Source of the DNA: JAAYVZ01 sp035403265
GTDB lineage: Bacteria > Acidobacteriota > Thermoanaerobaculia > Thermoanaerobaculales > Thermoanaerobaculaceae
Direction: 5' to 3'
Length of the DNA: 8,679 nucleotides
Assembly: GCA_035403265.1 (NCBI GenBank)
Contig: DAONEV010000174.1
Coordinates: forward strand, 1 to 8,679
Shown: piece by piece, positions 1 to 7,321 of the stretch
How the letters are laid out: each line of letters begins with the position of its first letter
How positions within the stretch are numbered: position 1 is the stretch's first letter
The notes under the pieces: generated by a model
Databases searched by the model: none
Told to the model about the DNA's origin: nothing
The model's input: the letters and a program-made list of their open reading frames with translations, nothing else
Program-made: the position numbers and the translations under genes

Positions 1-1472
1 TCATCCTCTCGACCGCACGCGATCTCGTGGCTGCCGACGCCGGCTCGCTCTACCTGGTGGACGTGGAGGGGGGCCTGCGGCTGCTTCGCTTCATTCTGTC
101 CCAAAACGACAGCGTCCCCACCAGCCTCGCCTCGTTCACCATCCCCGTGGACCGCACCTCGTTCGCCGGCTACGTGGCACTGGTCGGCGAGGTCGTGACC
201 GTGGAGGACGTGCGCCACCTGCCGCCGGAGGTGCCCTACAGCTTCAATCCACAGGTCGACGTCGCCACCGGCTACCACACGCGATCGTTGCTGACGGCGC
301 CGATGGCAACCCGCGCCGGCGAGGTCGTCGGGGTGCTGCAGCTCCTCAACCGCAAGACCACGCGCGAGACGCTGATCACGTCCGCATCCGCCGCCGACGC
401 TGTCGTCGTGCCGTTTGGCCATGACGACGCCTCGGTGATCCGGGCGCTCGCCGCGCAGGCCGCCGTCGCCATTGAGAACACGCGCCTGGTCAAGGAGATC
501 GAGAGCCTCTTCGAGGGGTTCGTGAGGGCCGCAAGCACCGCCATCGAGCAACGCGACCCTTCCACCTCAGGGCATTCGGTGCGGGTGGCCCACTACACGG
601 TGTCGCTGGCCCAGGCGGTGGAGCAGGCGCCGCCCCCGAGCTTCCGCGGCCTGAGATTCTCGCCAGAGGAGATCACCCAGCTCCGCTACGCCGGGCTGCT
701 GCACGACTTCGGCAAGGTGGGGGTCCGGGAGGCGGTGCTGACCAAGGGCAAGAAGCTCTTTCCGGAGCGCCTTGCCCTCGTGCAGGAGAGGTTCCGCCAT
801 GCGCGGCGGGCGCGCGAGGTGGAGATCCTGCGGCGACTGATGGAGGCGCTGGGACGGGAAGGCAGGCCGCCGTCCGTGGATGAACTGGAGAGCCTCGGCG
901 AGACCCTGGAGGGCTCGGGACGGGAGCTCGACACCTATCTCAGGGCCATCCTCACGGCCAACGAGCCGGCCGTGCTCAACCTGGAGACGCGCCACCTGCT
1001 GGTGGAGGTCGCGCAGGCCCGGTTCCCCGGCCCTGACGGGGGTGAGTCCCCGTTCCTGCTTCCCGACGAGCTCCGGGTCCTCTCGGTGCCGAAGGGATCC
1101 CTCAACGAGGAGGAGCGTCGGGAGATCGAGTCGCATGTGGTCCACTCCTACGACTTCCTGCTGACCATCCCGTGGCCGAAGCGGTACCGGCGGGTCCCCG
1201 AGATCGCATACGGCCACCACGAGAAGCTCGACGGCACCGGCTATCCCAACCGTCTCGGGCCGGAGCGGATACCGCCCGAGGTCCGGATGATGACCGTCTC
1301 GGACATCTATGACGCGCTGGCGGCGGGTGACCGCCCCTATAAGCGCGCCGTGCCGCCGGAGCGGGCGCTCGCCATCATCGAGGACGAGGCCAAGGGAGGG
1401 ATGCTCGACCCCGAGCTCGTTCACGTCTTCATCGAGGCGAGGATCTGGGAGCGACCTCCGGCTAGGGAGTGA
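1..1472 (+). CDS. GAF domain / HD-GYP domain protein, probable cyclic-di-GMP phosphodiesterase (5' end missing)
   Basis: The frame is open from base 3 and reads ILSTARDLVAADAGSLYLVD, the start of a typical GAF sensor domain. The first possible start (GTG at 27) falls inside that domain, so the true start is upstream of the window. The GAF domain covers about 3-480 and ends in the usual helix (AAQAAVAIENTRLVKEIE). The HD-GYP domain follows: RDPSTSGHSVRV at 552-587, the metal-binding HD pair in LLHDFGK at 702-707, the H of ESHVVHS near 1134, the signature HHEKLDGTGYP at 1215-1247, then VSDIYDALAAGDRPYK. All expected metal ligands and the GYP loop are present, so c-di-GMP hydrolysis is likely; the GAF ligand is unknown. 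Unusually, about 110 extra residues (roughly 760-1090) lie between the HD motif and the next metal-binding helix. The gene is convergent with the transketolase-isomerase gene, 50 bp away. The family call is firm; the substrate is inferred. Confidence 0.9.
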   Translation, partial: ILSTARDLVAADAGSLYLVDVEGGLRLLRFILSQNDSVPTSLASFTIPVDRTSFAGYVALVGEVVTVEDVRHLPPEVPYSFNPQVDVATGYHTRSLLTAPMATRAGEVVGVLQLLNRKTTRETLITSASAADAVVVPFGHDDASVIRALAAQAAVAIENTRLVKEIESLFEGFVRAASTAIEQRDPSTSGHSVRVAHYTVSLAQAVEQAPPPSFRGLRFSPEEITQLRYAGLLHDFGKVGVREAVLTKGKKLFPERLALVQERFRHARRAREVEILRRLMEALGREGRPPSVDELESLGETLEGSGRELDTYLRAILTANEPAVLNLETRHLLVEVAQARFPGPDGGESPFLLPDELRVLSVPKGSLNEEERREIESHVVHSYDFLLTIPWPKRYRRVPEIAYGHHEKLDGTGYPNRLGPERIPPEVRMMTVSDIYDALAAGDRPYKRAVPPERALAIIEDEAKGGMLDPELVHVFIEARIWERPPARE

Positions 1473-1522
1473 GCCGGCTGCAAGCCGGGATGCAACGCCT
1501 GCCGTTGCTTGTCCTCAGCGCC
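1473..1522. terminator. Two small hairpins between convergent genes, possible bidirectional terminator
   Basis: The 50 bp between the two facing stop codons hold two inverted repeats in tandem. The first is CCGGCT (1474-1479) with AGCCGG (1483-1488) and a 3-nt loop, directly after the HD-GYP stop codon. The second is GCAACG (1492-1497) with CGTTGC (1503-1508) and a 5-nt loop. Neither is followed by a clear T-run on either strand, so a classic intrinsic terminator is not proven. The position between convergent genes is the main argument. Confidence 0.4.
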
Positions 1523-4500
1523 TCACCCCAGGGCAGACGCCAGGTCGAGAATGCCCCCGAGCGCATCCAGGCCGAGGTGGAGGTGGAGCACCGGGCGCGA
1601 GACCTCACTCAGGGCGGCAAAGTCACCCAGGGTTTGCGCCCAGCGGAGCTGCCCAATGGTGTGGGGCTGTCCCGGGATCGGCACATCCTGGCCCGGCTCG
1701 GCAGAGAGCAGTACAACCCGCATCCGGTCCGGACCACCCTTGTGGAGCTGGCCGGTGGAGTGCAGGTAGCGTGGGCCGAACCCGATGGTCACAGGCACGC
1801 CGGAGCGCCTCGCCAGGGATGCGGCCAGACGGTCCAGGGCCGCCGAGGTCTCTGGAGACTCCGGGACCCATGCGAGCACCACGATGGCGTCGTCCGGGCC
1901 GATACCATCCAGGTGAGCCACAAGAGCCGCGGCGGGGTCGACGCTTGGCGAAGGGAACGCCTTGTGGCCCGCCGCCAGGGCCGCGCGGGCCTGCTCCTTG
2001 GCGTGCACAACATCGGGCTCGTCGAACGGGTTGACACCCAGCAGCCAGCCGGCCACGGCCGTGGCGACCTCGAGGCCGACGAAGAGCTGGGCGAGCTGGT
2101 GGCGCCTGAAAGCCCAGCGCACGACCGGGACACCTTTGGCGACAAGCCGATCGAGGGCGGCGTCCAGTGCGCCCGTGTCCTCGTCGGAGAACCGCGGGGA
2201 AATCACGAGCGTGTGCGGCCAGGACGGCATGTCGGCAGGGTCGGGGACGATCACCGGAAGGATGCCGTGGCCTTCCTTCCCGGTCGATTCGGCGACGAGC
2301 TGCTCGGCCCACATCCCGAACGGCTGGAGCGCCGGGGAGGCGCACCAGGCGAGCTTGCCCCAGCCACCGCTGCACGCGCCTGCCATGAGCGTGCCAAGCC
2401 GCACCGCCGGATGGTCGAGGCCGAGGCTGGCGACAGGGCGGGCACCTTCAGTCAGCAATTCGTCGGCATCGAGGCCGAGCCAGAGCGCCGGTAGCAGCCC
2501 GACCGCGCAGAGGGTCGAGAAGCGGCCACCCACGTCGATGGGGTGGGGGATGACGGCCCGGAACCCCTCCTGGGCTGCCTGGCGAGCCAGGGCCGTGGCC
2601 GGTTCCGTGAGCGCCAGCAGACGGCGGCCGGCGGCTTCGCCCAGGCGGCCGCGCAGGCGCTCCGCCAGGATCGCCTGCAGTGCCGCCGTCTCGGCCGTCG
2701 TACCGGACTTCGAGACAGCCAGCACGGCGGAGCGGTCCGGCTCGAACCCTTCCACGAGAGCTGCGGCCCGGTCCGCGTCGGTGGTGTCGGCCACCACCAG
2801 GCGGCGCCCTGACGGGTTTCCGGCGACCAGGCGAAGGACCTCGGGTCCCAGGGACGACCCGCCCATCCCGAGCAGGTAGAGCGTGTCGACGCCATCGGCG
2901 ACGAGGTCCGCGACGAGGCGCCGCAGCGCGGGCAGCCCGGCGTGACTGCGGTCAGGGAGGTCCAGCCACCCCAGCCGCTTGCTCACGCTCGCGGCGTGGC
3001 GCTCGCCCCAGAGGGCGCTATCGCGAGCCTCGAGGCGTTCGACGAAGCGTGCATCGCGCAACCGCTGGCGCGCCGCCAGGTCAGCCAGGCCGACCGACGG
3101 TGGGAGGGCCACCGAGAGCGGAGCGACCCGGCGCGCGGCCAATGCCGCCTGGACGCGCCCGGCGATCGCCTCGGGAGTGAAGCCGAAGAACCGCGCCAGC
3201 TCGTCGGCCGGGGCTGATTCACCGAATCGCGACAGGACGATCATCTCTCCGTCCCCGATCCACCGGTGCCACCCCTGGCCGCGCCCGAGCTCGACGGCCA
3301 CCCGCAGGGCGGAATCCGGTCCCAGAATCGTGCGCCAGTACGCCTGGTCCTGGCGGGCGAGCAGCTCCAGTGACGGCGCCGACACGACGCGGGTCGGGAC
3401 GCCGGCACCTTCCAGCAGCTCGCGGGCGGCGAGGGACGTGCTGACCTCGGAGCCGGTCGCCACCAACACCGCCTCGGGCTCGCCGGTGGAAGCCTCGGCG
3501 CGCACGAAGGCGCCGCGCGCCACGTCGCCGGGGGCCGGAGCGGGCAGAATCGGGAGCTTCTGGCGGGACAACAGCAGGGCCGTCGGGCCGTCCTGGCGAA
3601 GCAGGGCGATCCGCCAGCTCTCGGCGGATTCCCTGGCGTCGGCTGGACGCAGCGTGACGAGGCCGGGCACGATGCGCAGTGAGACGATGTGCTCAACTGG
3701 CTGGTGGGTGGGGCCGTCCTCGCCCAGCATCACCGAGTCGTGGGTGAAGACGTAGGTCACAGGGAGCTTCATGAGCGCCGCCAGCCTGAGGGCCGGGCGC
3801 AGGTAGTCGGCGAAGGTCAGGAACGTGGCCACGAACGGCCGGACACCGCCGTGCAGGGCCATGCCGTTGGCCATTGAAGCCATGGCGTGCTCGCGGATCC
3901 CGAAGTGCAGGTTGCGGCCGCCCCAGGCGCCGGCGGCAACGTCTCCTTCGCCGGCCATGGCCGTGTTGTTGGAAGGGGCGAGGTCGGCCGAGCCGCCCAG
4001 CAGCTCGGGCAGCTTCGCAGCGATGGTGTTGAGAACTTTCCCGGATGCCTCCCTGGTGGCCAGTGGCTTGCCGTCGTCGAAGGTAGGCATCGCGACGTCC
4101 CAGCCCTCGGGCAGCTCGCCGCGCAGGCGCCGCTCCAGCTCGGCGGCGAGCTCGGGATGGGCCTCGCGGTACCGGCCGAGGAGCTCCTCCCATGCTTGCC
4201 GGGCAACCGCTCCGGCCTGGCCGGCTGGACGGAAGGCGGCGCGGACTCCTTCGGGGATCACGAAGGGCTCGGCAGCCCAGCCCAGATTGTGGCGCGTCGC
4301 CGCCCACGCCTCGGGGCCAAGGGGCGAACCATGCACCCCGGCGGTATCCTGCTTGGGGCTGCCGTAGCCGATGTGGGTCCTGACACGCACCAGGGTCGGC
4401 GCGTCCTCGCGGCTGGCCGCCTGGCCGAGCGCCCCCGCCAGCGCCGCCAGGTCATTGCCGTCGTCGACGTGCAGCGTGCGCCAACCGTAGGCTGCGAAGC

Positions 4501-5122
4501 GCGGCTCAACGTGCTCCGAGAACGCGAGGTCGGTGGAGCCCTCGATGGTGATGTGGTTGTCGTCGTAGACTGCGACGAGCCGGCCGAGCCCGAGGTGTCC
4601 GGCGAGGGACGCCGCCTCGTGGGAGATCCCCTCCATGAGGTCACCGTCCGAGACGATCGCCCAGGTGCGGTGGCTCACGACCTCGAAGCCGGGGCGGTTG
4701 AAGCGCTGCGCGAGGTGCCGTTCGGCCAGCGCCATGCCCACGGCATTGGCAAGCCCCTGCCCGAGCGGCCCAGTGGTTGTCTCCACTCCAGGGATGAGGC
4801 CATGCTCGGGGTGACCAGGGGTCCGGGAGCCGAGCTGCCGGAAGCGGCGCAGCTCGTCCATGGGTAAGTCGTACCCGAACAGGTGCAGGAGGGCGTACAG
4901 AAGCGCCGAGCCGTGACCGGCTGACAGCACGAAACGATCGCGGTCCGCCCACGCCGGATGCGCCGGGTCGAAGCGCAGGAAGTGGCGCCAGAGCGCGTAC
5001 GCCATTGGCGCGGCGCCCAGCGGAAGCCCCGGATGCCCGGAACGTGCCTGCTCCACCTGATCGATGGAGAGCACGCGCAGGGCGGTGACAGCTAACTGGT
5101 CGGACGGGCCGAGAGCATGCAT
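1523..5122 (-). CDS. Transketolase / glucose-6-phosphate isomerase fusion protein
   Basis: One 1199-residue frame encodes two enzymes. Residues 1-665 are a full transketolase (thiamine diphosphate enzyme of the non-oxidative pentose phosphate pathway), nearly colinear with E. coli TktA. It has SGHPG (H30), SAGHGS (H70), the cofactor motif SDGDLMEG with D159 and N189/I191 as metal ligands, HGSPLG (H264), catalytic E411 in FGIREHAM, H461, H473 in THQP and R520. Residues about 690-1199 are a two-SIS-domain phosphoglucose isomerase: LGMGGSSLGPEVL (751-763), SKSGTTAET (804-812), VGGRFST (864-870), EQLVAESTGKEG (940-951), GVNPFDEPDVVHAKE (1029-1043) and YLHSTGQLHKGG (1119-1130). These motifs match the isomerase type found in transaldolase-isomerase fusions, but there is no transaldolase here, only a ~25-residue linker. 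No methionine codon lies in the linker to restart translation. The ATG at 5122 has a GGAGGT ribosome binding site 4 nt upstream. Cytosolic. Both halves look catalytically intact; joint operation is inferred. Confidence 0.95.
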   Translation of the reverse strand: MHALGPSDQLAVTALRVLSIDQVEQARSGHPGLPLGAAPMAYALWRHFLRFDPAHPAWADRDRFVLSAGHGSALLYALLHLFGYDLPMDELRRFRQLGSRTPGHPEHGLIPGVETTTGPLGQGLANAVGMALAERHLAQRFNRPGFEVVSHRTWAIVSDGDLMEGISHEAASLAGHLGLGRLVAVYDDNHITIEGSTDLAFSEHVEPRFAAYGWRTLHVDDGNDLAALAGALGQAASREDAPTLVRVRTHIGYGSPKQDTAGVHGSPLGPEAWAATRHNLGWAAEPFVIPEGVRAAFRPAGQAGAVARQAWEELLGRYREAHPELAAELERRLRGELPEGWDVAMPTFDDGKPLATREASGKVLNTIAAKLPELLGGSADLAPSNNTAMAGEGDVAAGAWGGRNLHFGIREHAMASMANGMALHGGVRPFVATFLTFADYLRPALRLAALMKLPVTYVFTHDSVMLGEDGPTHQPVEHIVSLRIVPGLVTLRPADARESAESWRIALLRQDGPTALLLSRQKLPILPAPAPGDVARGAFVRAEASTGEPEAVLVATGSEVSTSLAARELLEGAGVPTRVVSAPSLELLARQDQAYWRTILGPDSALRVAVELGRGQGWHRWIGDGEMIVLSRFGESAPADELARFFGFTPEAIAGRVQAALAARRVAPLSVALPPSVGLADLAARQRLRDARFVERLEARDSALWGERHAASVSKRLGWLDLPDRSHAGLPALRRLVADLVADGVDTLYLLGMGGSSLGPEVLRLVAGNPSGRRLVVADTTDADRAAALVEGFEPDRSAVLAVSKSGTTAETAALQAILAERLRGRLGEAAGRRLLALTEPATALARQAAQEGFRAVIPHPIDVGGRFSTLCAVGLLPALWLGLDADELLTEGARPVASLGLDHPAVRLGTLMAGACSGGWGKLAWCASPALQPFGMWAEQLVAESTGKEGHGILPVIVPDPADMPSWPHTLVISPRFSDEDTGALDAALDRLVAKGVPVVRWAFRRHQLAQLFVGLEVATAVAGWLLGVNPFDEPDVVHAKEQARAALAAGHKAFPSPSVDPAAALVAHLDGIGPDDAIVVLAWVPESPETSAALDRLAASLARRSGVPVTIGFGPRYLHSTGQLHKGGPDRMRVVLLSAEPGQDVPIPGQPHTIGQLRWAQTLGDFAALSEVSRPVLHLHLGLDALGGILDLASALG

Positions 5123-5126
5123 ACGG

Positions 5127-5132
5127 ACCTCC
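5127..5132 (-). promoter_or_regulatory. Ribosome binding site of the transketolase-isomerase gene
   Basis: Read on the minus strand this is GGAGGT, a perfect Shine-Dalgarno core, four bases before the ATG at 5122. It supports that start, which also matches the usual N-terminus of transketolases. Confidence 0.7.
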
Positions 5133-5145
5133 AGAACGGCACCGG

Positions 5146-5174
5146 ATTGTGGCCCAGCCGGTGGCAGGCGGCAA
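5146..5174 (-). promoter_or_regulatory. Candidate sigma-70-type promoter for the transketolase-isomerase gene
   Basis: On the minus strand TTGCCG (5174-5169) and CACAAT (5151-5146) are separated by 17 bases. Each matches four of six consensus positions at the preferred spacing. Transcription would start a few bases downstream, leaving a leader of about 15-20 nt before the ATG at 5122. The match is moderate and such motifs can occur by chance, but this one lies in the only intergenic space available. Confidence 0.4.
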
Positions 5175-5186
5175 GTCCGTGCGCTT

Positions 5187-5195
5187 TGCTACAAT
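5187..5195 (+). promoter_or_regulatory. Candidate extended -10 promoter for the ompH-lpx cluster
   Basis: TGCTACAAT is an extended -10 element (TG, one base, then TACAAT with five of six matches to TATAAT). No good -35 box is seen 16-18 bases upstream, which is common for extended -10 promoters. A start near 5202 would give a leader of about 35 nt to the ATG at 5237. It sits in a locally AT-richer patch of otherwise GC-rich DNA. The consensus is that of sigma-70; this host's preference is unknown. Confidence 0.45.
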
Positions 5196-5236
5196 TCGCA
5201 CTCCGCCGCAGGAACGGCGTGAAAAGGGAGCGGAAC

Positions 5237-5785
5237 ATGAAGCGTTATGCAACGTTGCTGGTAGTCGTGGGGTTGGCGCTGACCGGTGTGCAGCTCTACG
5301 CCCAGGAGGCCCCGAAGCTGACCATGGCCGTGATCGACGTGCAGGTTCTCGTGCAGGAGTCGGCGGCCGGCAAGGAGGCCATGGGGCGCCTGGCCAAGAT
5401 GCAGAACGACAAGGTAACGGAGCGCAAGAAGCTCTCCGACGAGTTCGACGGGCTGCAGAAGCAGCTTGCGACGCAGGGCAGCACGCTCTCCGAGGCCAAG
5501 CTTGCCGAGCTCCGCAAATCCATTGAGGACAAGGAGATCGTCATCCGTCGCTTCGACGACGACGCGCAACAGGAGCTGGAGAAGGCCAAGACCACAGAGC
5601 TCGGAAACCTCGAGAAGCAGATCATGCCCATCATCCAGGAGCTCGGCCGCGAGATGAAGCTACAGATGGTCTTCAACAAGTTCCAGTCCGGGCTGGTGTA
5701 CGCCGACGAGACCGTGGACATCACCGACCAGGTGCTGCGCCGTTTCAACACCAAGGTCACCACGACCGGCGGCACCGGTAAGTGA
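5237..5785 (+). CDS. OmpH/Skp family periplasmic chaperone
   Basis: This 182-residue protein has the make-up of the OmpH (Skp) family, which holds unfolded outer-membrane proteins in the periplasm and delivers them toward the BAM machinery. Residues 1-22 are a signal peptide (MKR, then a hydrophobic stretch, likely cut after LYA before QEAP). The conserved family start, MAVIDVQVLVQESAAGKEAM, follows at 30-49. Residues about 50-140 are charged and heptad-like, fitting the long helical arms of Skp, and the C-terminal part (LVYADETVDITDQVLRRF, 153-170) is the usual OmpH ending. The ATG at 5237 is chosen because it gives a clean signal peptide and has AGGGAG six bases upstream. In-frame starts further up (5117) would overlap the divergent gene's start and bury the signal peptide. 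It heads the lpxD-fabZ-lpxA cluster, a common arrangement, but bamA, often just upstream, is absent here. Confidence 0.9.
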   Translation: MKRYATLLVVVGLALTGVQLYAQEAPKLTMAVIDVQVLVQESAAGKEAMGRLAKMQNDKVTERKKLSDEFDGLQKQLATQGSTLSEAKLAELRKSIEDKEIVIRRFDDDAQQELEKAKTTELGNLEKQIMPIIQELGREMKLQMVFNKFQSGLVYADETVDITDQVLRRFNTKVTTTGGTGK

Positions 5786-5836
5786 GCGCGCGGCGCGCGC
5801 CCAACCCGGGTCCGGCGGAGGAGCGCTTCCCCCGCC
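5786..5836 (+). other. Two GC-rich hairpins between ompH and lpxD
   Basis: Directly after the ompH stop codon lies GCGCGC (5786-5791), a 3-base loop and GCGCGC (5795-5800). A second, imperfect hairpin pairs GGCGG (5814-5818) with CCGCC (5832-5836) and continues after one mismatch. No T-run follows either, so full termination is unlikely. They could cause partial termination, pausing or mRNA processing that lowers lpxD relative to ompH. They may also simply reflect the high GC content. Confidence 0.35.
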
Positions 5837-5855
5837 AGGATGGGGGACGTGGAGC

Positions 5856-6881
5856 ATGGCAGTCGTGACTCTTGCGGAGCTCGCCGAGCGGCTCGGCGGC
5901 GCGGTCATCGGTGAGGGGGACCTGGACATCCGTGGCGTGCGCCCGCTGGGCGATGCCGGCCCCGAGCACCTTTCCTTCTACCACAACCGGCGCTACCTGC
6001 AGGCCGCCCGGGAGTCCCGGGCCGGGGCGCTGCTGGTGGCTTCGCCGGAGGGCTTCCTCGGACGGAACCTACTCGTCGTCAAGGAGCCCTACGCCGCGCT
6101 CGCCGAGGTCCTCGGGCTCTTCCACCCGGTCGAGCACCCGCCGGCCGGTGTCCATCCGACCGCAGTCGTCGCGGCCGGTGCGAGCGTCGCCGGCGGCGCC
6201 AGTGTCGGGCCCCACGCCGTGGTCGGTGCCCGCTCGCTCATCGGAGAGCGGGCGGTCGTCGGCGCCGGCTGTGTGGTTGGTGACGACTGCACGATCGGGG
6301 CCGACACCTGGCTGCACCCGCACGTCGTCGTCGAGACCCGGTGCAGGGTCGGAGCCCGCTGCATCCTGCACGCGGGGGTCGTGATCGGCTCTGACGGCTT
6401 CGGGTTCGCCACGGTCAAGGGCGAGCACCGGAAGGTGCCGCAGGTCGGCGTCGTCGTGGTTGAAGACGACGTCGAGCTGGGCGCCAACGTGTGCATCGAC
6501 CGTGCCACCCTGGGCGAGACGCGCATCGGTCGCGGTTCCAAGGTCGACAACCTGGTCCAGATCGCCCACAACGTGCAGGTGGGGGAGCACTGCCTGCTGG
6601 TGGCCCAGGCGGGTATCTCCGGGTCCACCGAGCTTGGCCACCATGTGGTGATGGCCGGACAGAGCGGTGCCGTCGGACACATCCACCTGGGCGAGCGCAC
6701 CGTCGTGACGGCCAAGACCGGCGTCACCGAGGACACCGCCCCGGGCTCGATGGTCTCTGGGTTCCCGTCGCGGCCCCATCGCGAGTGGCTGAAGGCCATG
6801 GCGTATCTCTACCAGCTCGAGGACCTCAAGCGGCTCGTCCACGAGCTGGAGCAGGCGTTGGCCGCGAGGAGCAAGTCATGA
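5856..6881 (+). CDS. lpxD: UDP-3-O-(3-hydroxyacyl)glucosamine N-acyltransferase
   Basis: LpxD transfers a 3-hydroxyacyl chain from ACP to the 2-amino group of UDP-3-O-acylglucosamine, the third step of lipid A synthesis, in the cytoplasm. The 341 residues match the E. coli length. The N-terminal domain (1-95) binds the uridine: TLAELAERLGG, then LSFYHNRRY at 39-47. A left-handed beta-helix of hexapeptide repeats (about 97-300) follows, with the family motifs GSDGFGFA (178-185) and VQIAHNVQVG (234-243). H238 in that motif matches the catalytic H239 of E. coli. The C-terminal helix (308-338) is the usual ACP-binding extension. The ATG at 5856 gives the standard N-terminus; GGGGGA eight bases upstream can serve as ribosome binding site. 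The stop codon overlaps the fabZ start (ATGA), so translation is probably coupled. I see nothing defective in it. Confidence 0.96.
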   Translation: MAVVTLAELAERLGGAVIGEGDLDIRGVRPLGDAGPEHLSFYHNRRYLQAARESRAGALLVASPEGFLGRNLLVVKEPYAALAEVLGLFHPVEHPPAGVHPTAVVAAGASVAGGASVGPHAVVGARSLIGERAVVGAGCVVGDDCTIGADTWLHPHVVVETRCRVGARCILHAGVVIGSDGFGFATVKGEHRKVPQVGVVVVEDDVELGANVCIDRATLGETRIGRGSKVDNLVQIAHNVQVGEHCLLVAQAGISGSTELGHHVVMAGQSGAVGHIHLGERTVVTAKTGVTEDTAPGSMVSGFPSRPHREWLKAMAYLYQLEDLKRLVHELEQALAARSKS

Positions 6882-7321
6882 TCGACATTCTGGGTATTCT
6901 GGATGTCCTGCCGCACCGCTATCCGTTCCTGCTCGTGGATCGCATCCTGGAGATGGACGGCGAGAGGGTGCTGGGCCTCAAGAACGTGACGTTCAACGAG
7001 CCGCACTTCACTGGGCACTTCCCCGGGGCACCCGTCATGCCGGGCGTTCTGATCGTCGAGGCCATGGCCCAGGCCGGCGCCGTCATGATGCTCTCCGGCG
7101 TGCCCGACCGGCACTCCAAGCTGGTTTACTTCACCGGCATCGACAAGTGCCGCTTTCGCCGTCCAGTCGTTCCAGGCGACCAGCTTTTGCTGGAGGTGCG
7201 CCTGGTCAGGCGGCGCTCCAGGTTCGCGGTCATGCACGGCATTGCCCGGGTAGGCGGGGAAGTTGCCGCCGAGGCCGAGCTGTCCTCGGCAATGGTCGAC
7301 CGGCCCCAGGGAGGCGGGTGA
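6878..7321 (+). CDS. fabZ: 3-hydroxyacyl-[acyl-carrier-protein] dehydratase
   Basis: FabZ removes water from 3-hydroxyacyl-ACP in fatty acid elongation, so it competes with LpxA and LpxD for the same acyl-ACP pool. That is the accepted reason it sits in lpx operons. The 147 residues form one hot-dog fold: LPHRYPFLLVDRI (11-23), then the active-site stretch HFTGHFPGAPVMPGVLIVEA (43-62) with catalytic H47 and E61, and FTGIDKCRFRRPVVPGD further on. Length and motifs are standard for a cytosolic FabZ, and the PHRYPFLLVD opening separates it from FabA. The ATG at 6878 overlaps the lpxD stop and has GAGGAG six bases upstream, inside lpxD. The stop TGA at 7319-7321 shares its last base with the lpxA start (TGATG), pointing to coupled translation along the cluster. 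Confidence 0.97.
   Translation: MIDILGILDVLPHRYPFLLVDRILEMDGERVLGLKNVTFNEPHFTGHFPGAPVMPGVLIVEAMAQAGAVMMLSGVPDRHSKLVYFTGIDKCRFRRPVVPGDQLLLEVRLVRRRSRFAVMHGIARVGGEVAAEAELSSAMVDRPQGGG

Noticed and set aside
567..1424. 285-codon minus-strand open frame opposite the HD-GYP gene
   Set aside because: Antisense shadow; the plus strand carries all HD-GYP motifs in order.
1469..2494. 341-codon open frame on the plus strand, opposite the isomerase half
   Set aside because: It is the antisense shadow of a clearly real gene. High GC suppresses stop codons on the opposite strand; the translation is rich in G, R and A and shows no family motif.
3887..4867. 326-codon plus-strand open frame opposite the transketolase half
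   Set aside because: Same reason: it lies fully inside the well-supported minus-strand gene, with no motif or ribosome binding site of its own.
5117..5785. Longer 222-codon version of the OmpH-like gene
   Set aside because: It would begin within the start region of the divergent gene and place the signal peptide inside the protein.
6491..7321. Longer 276-codon version of fabZ beginning inside lpxD
   Set aside because: The extra N-terminal part is out-of-frame lpxD sequence. The ATG at 6878 has a good ribosome binding site and gives the normal FabZ length.
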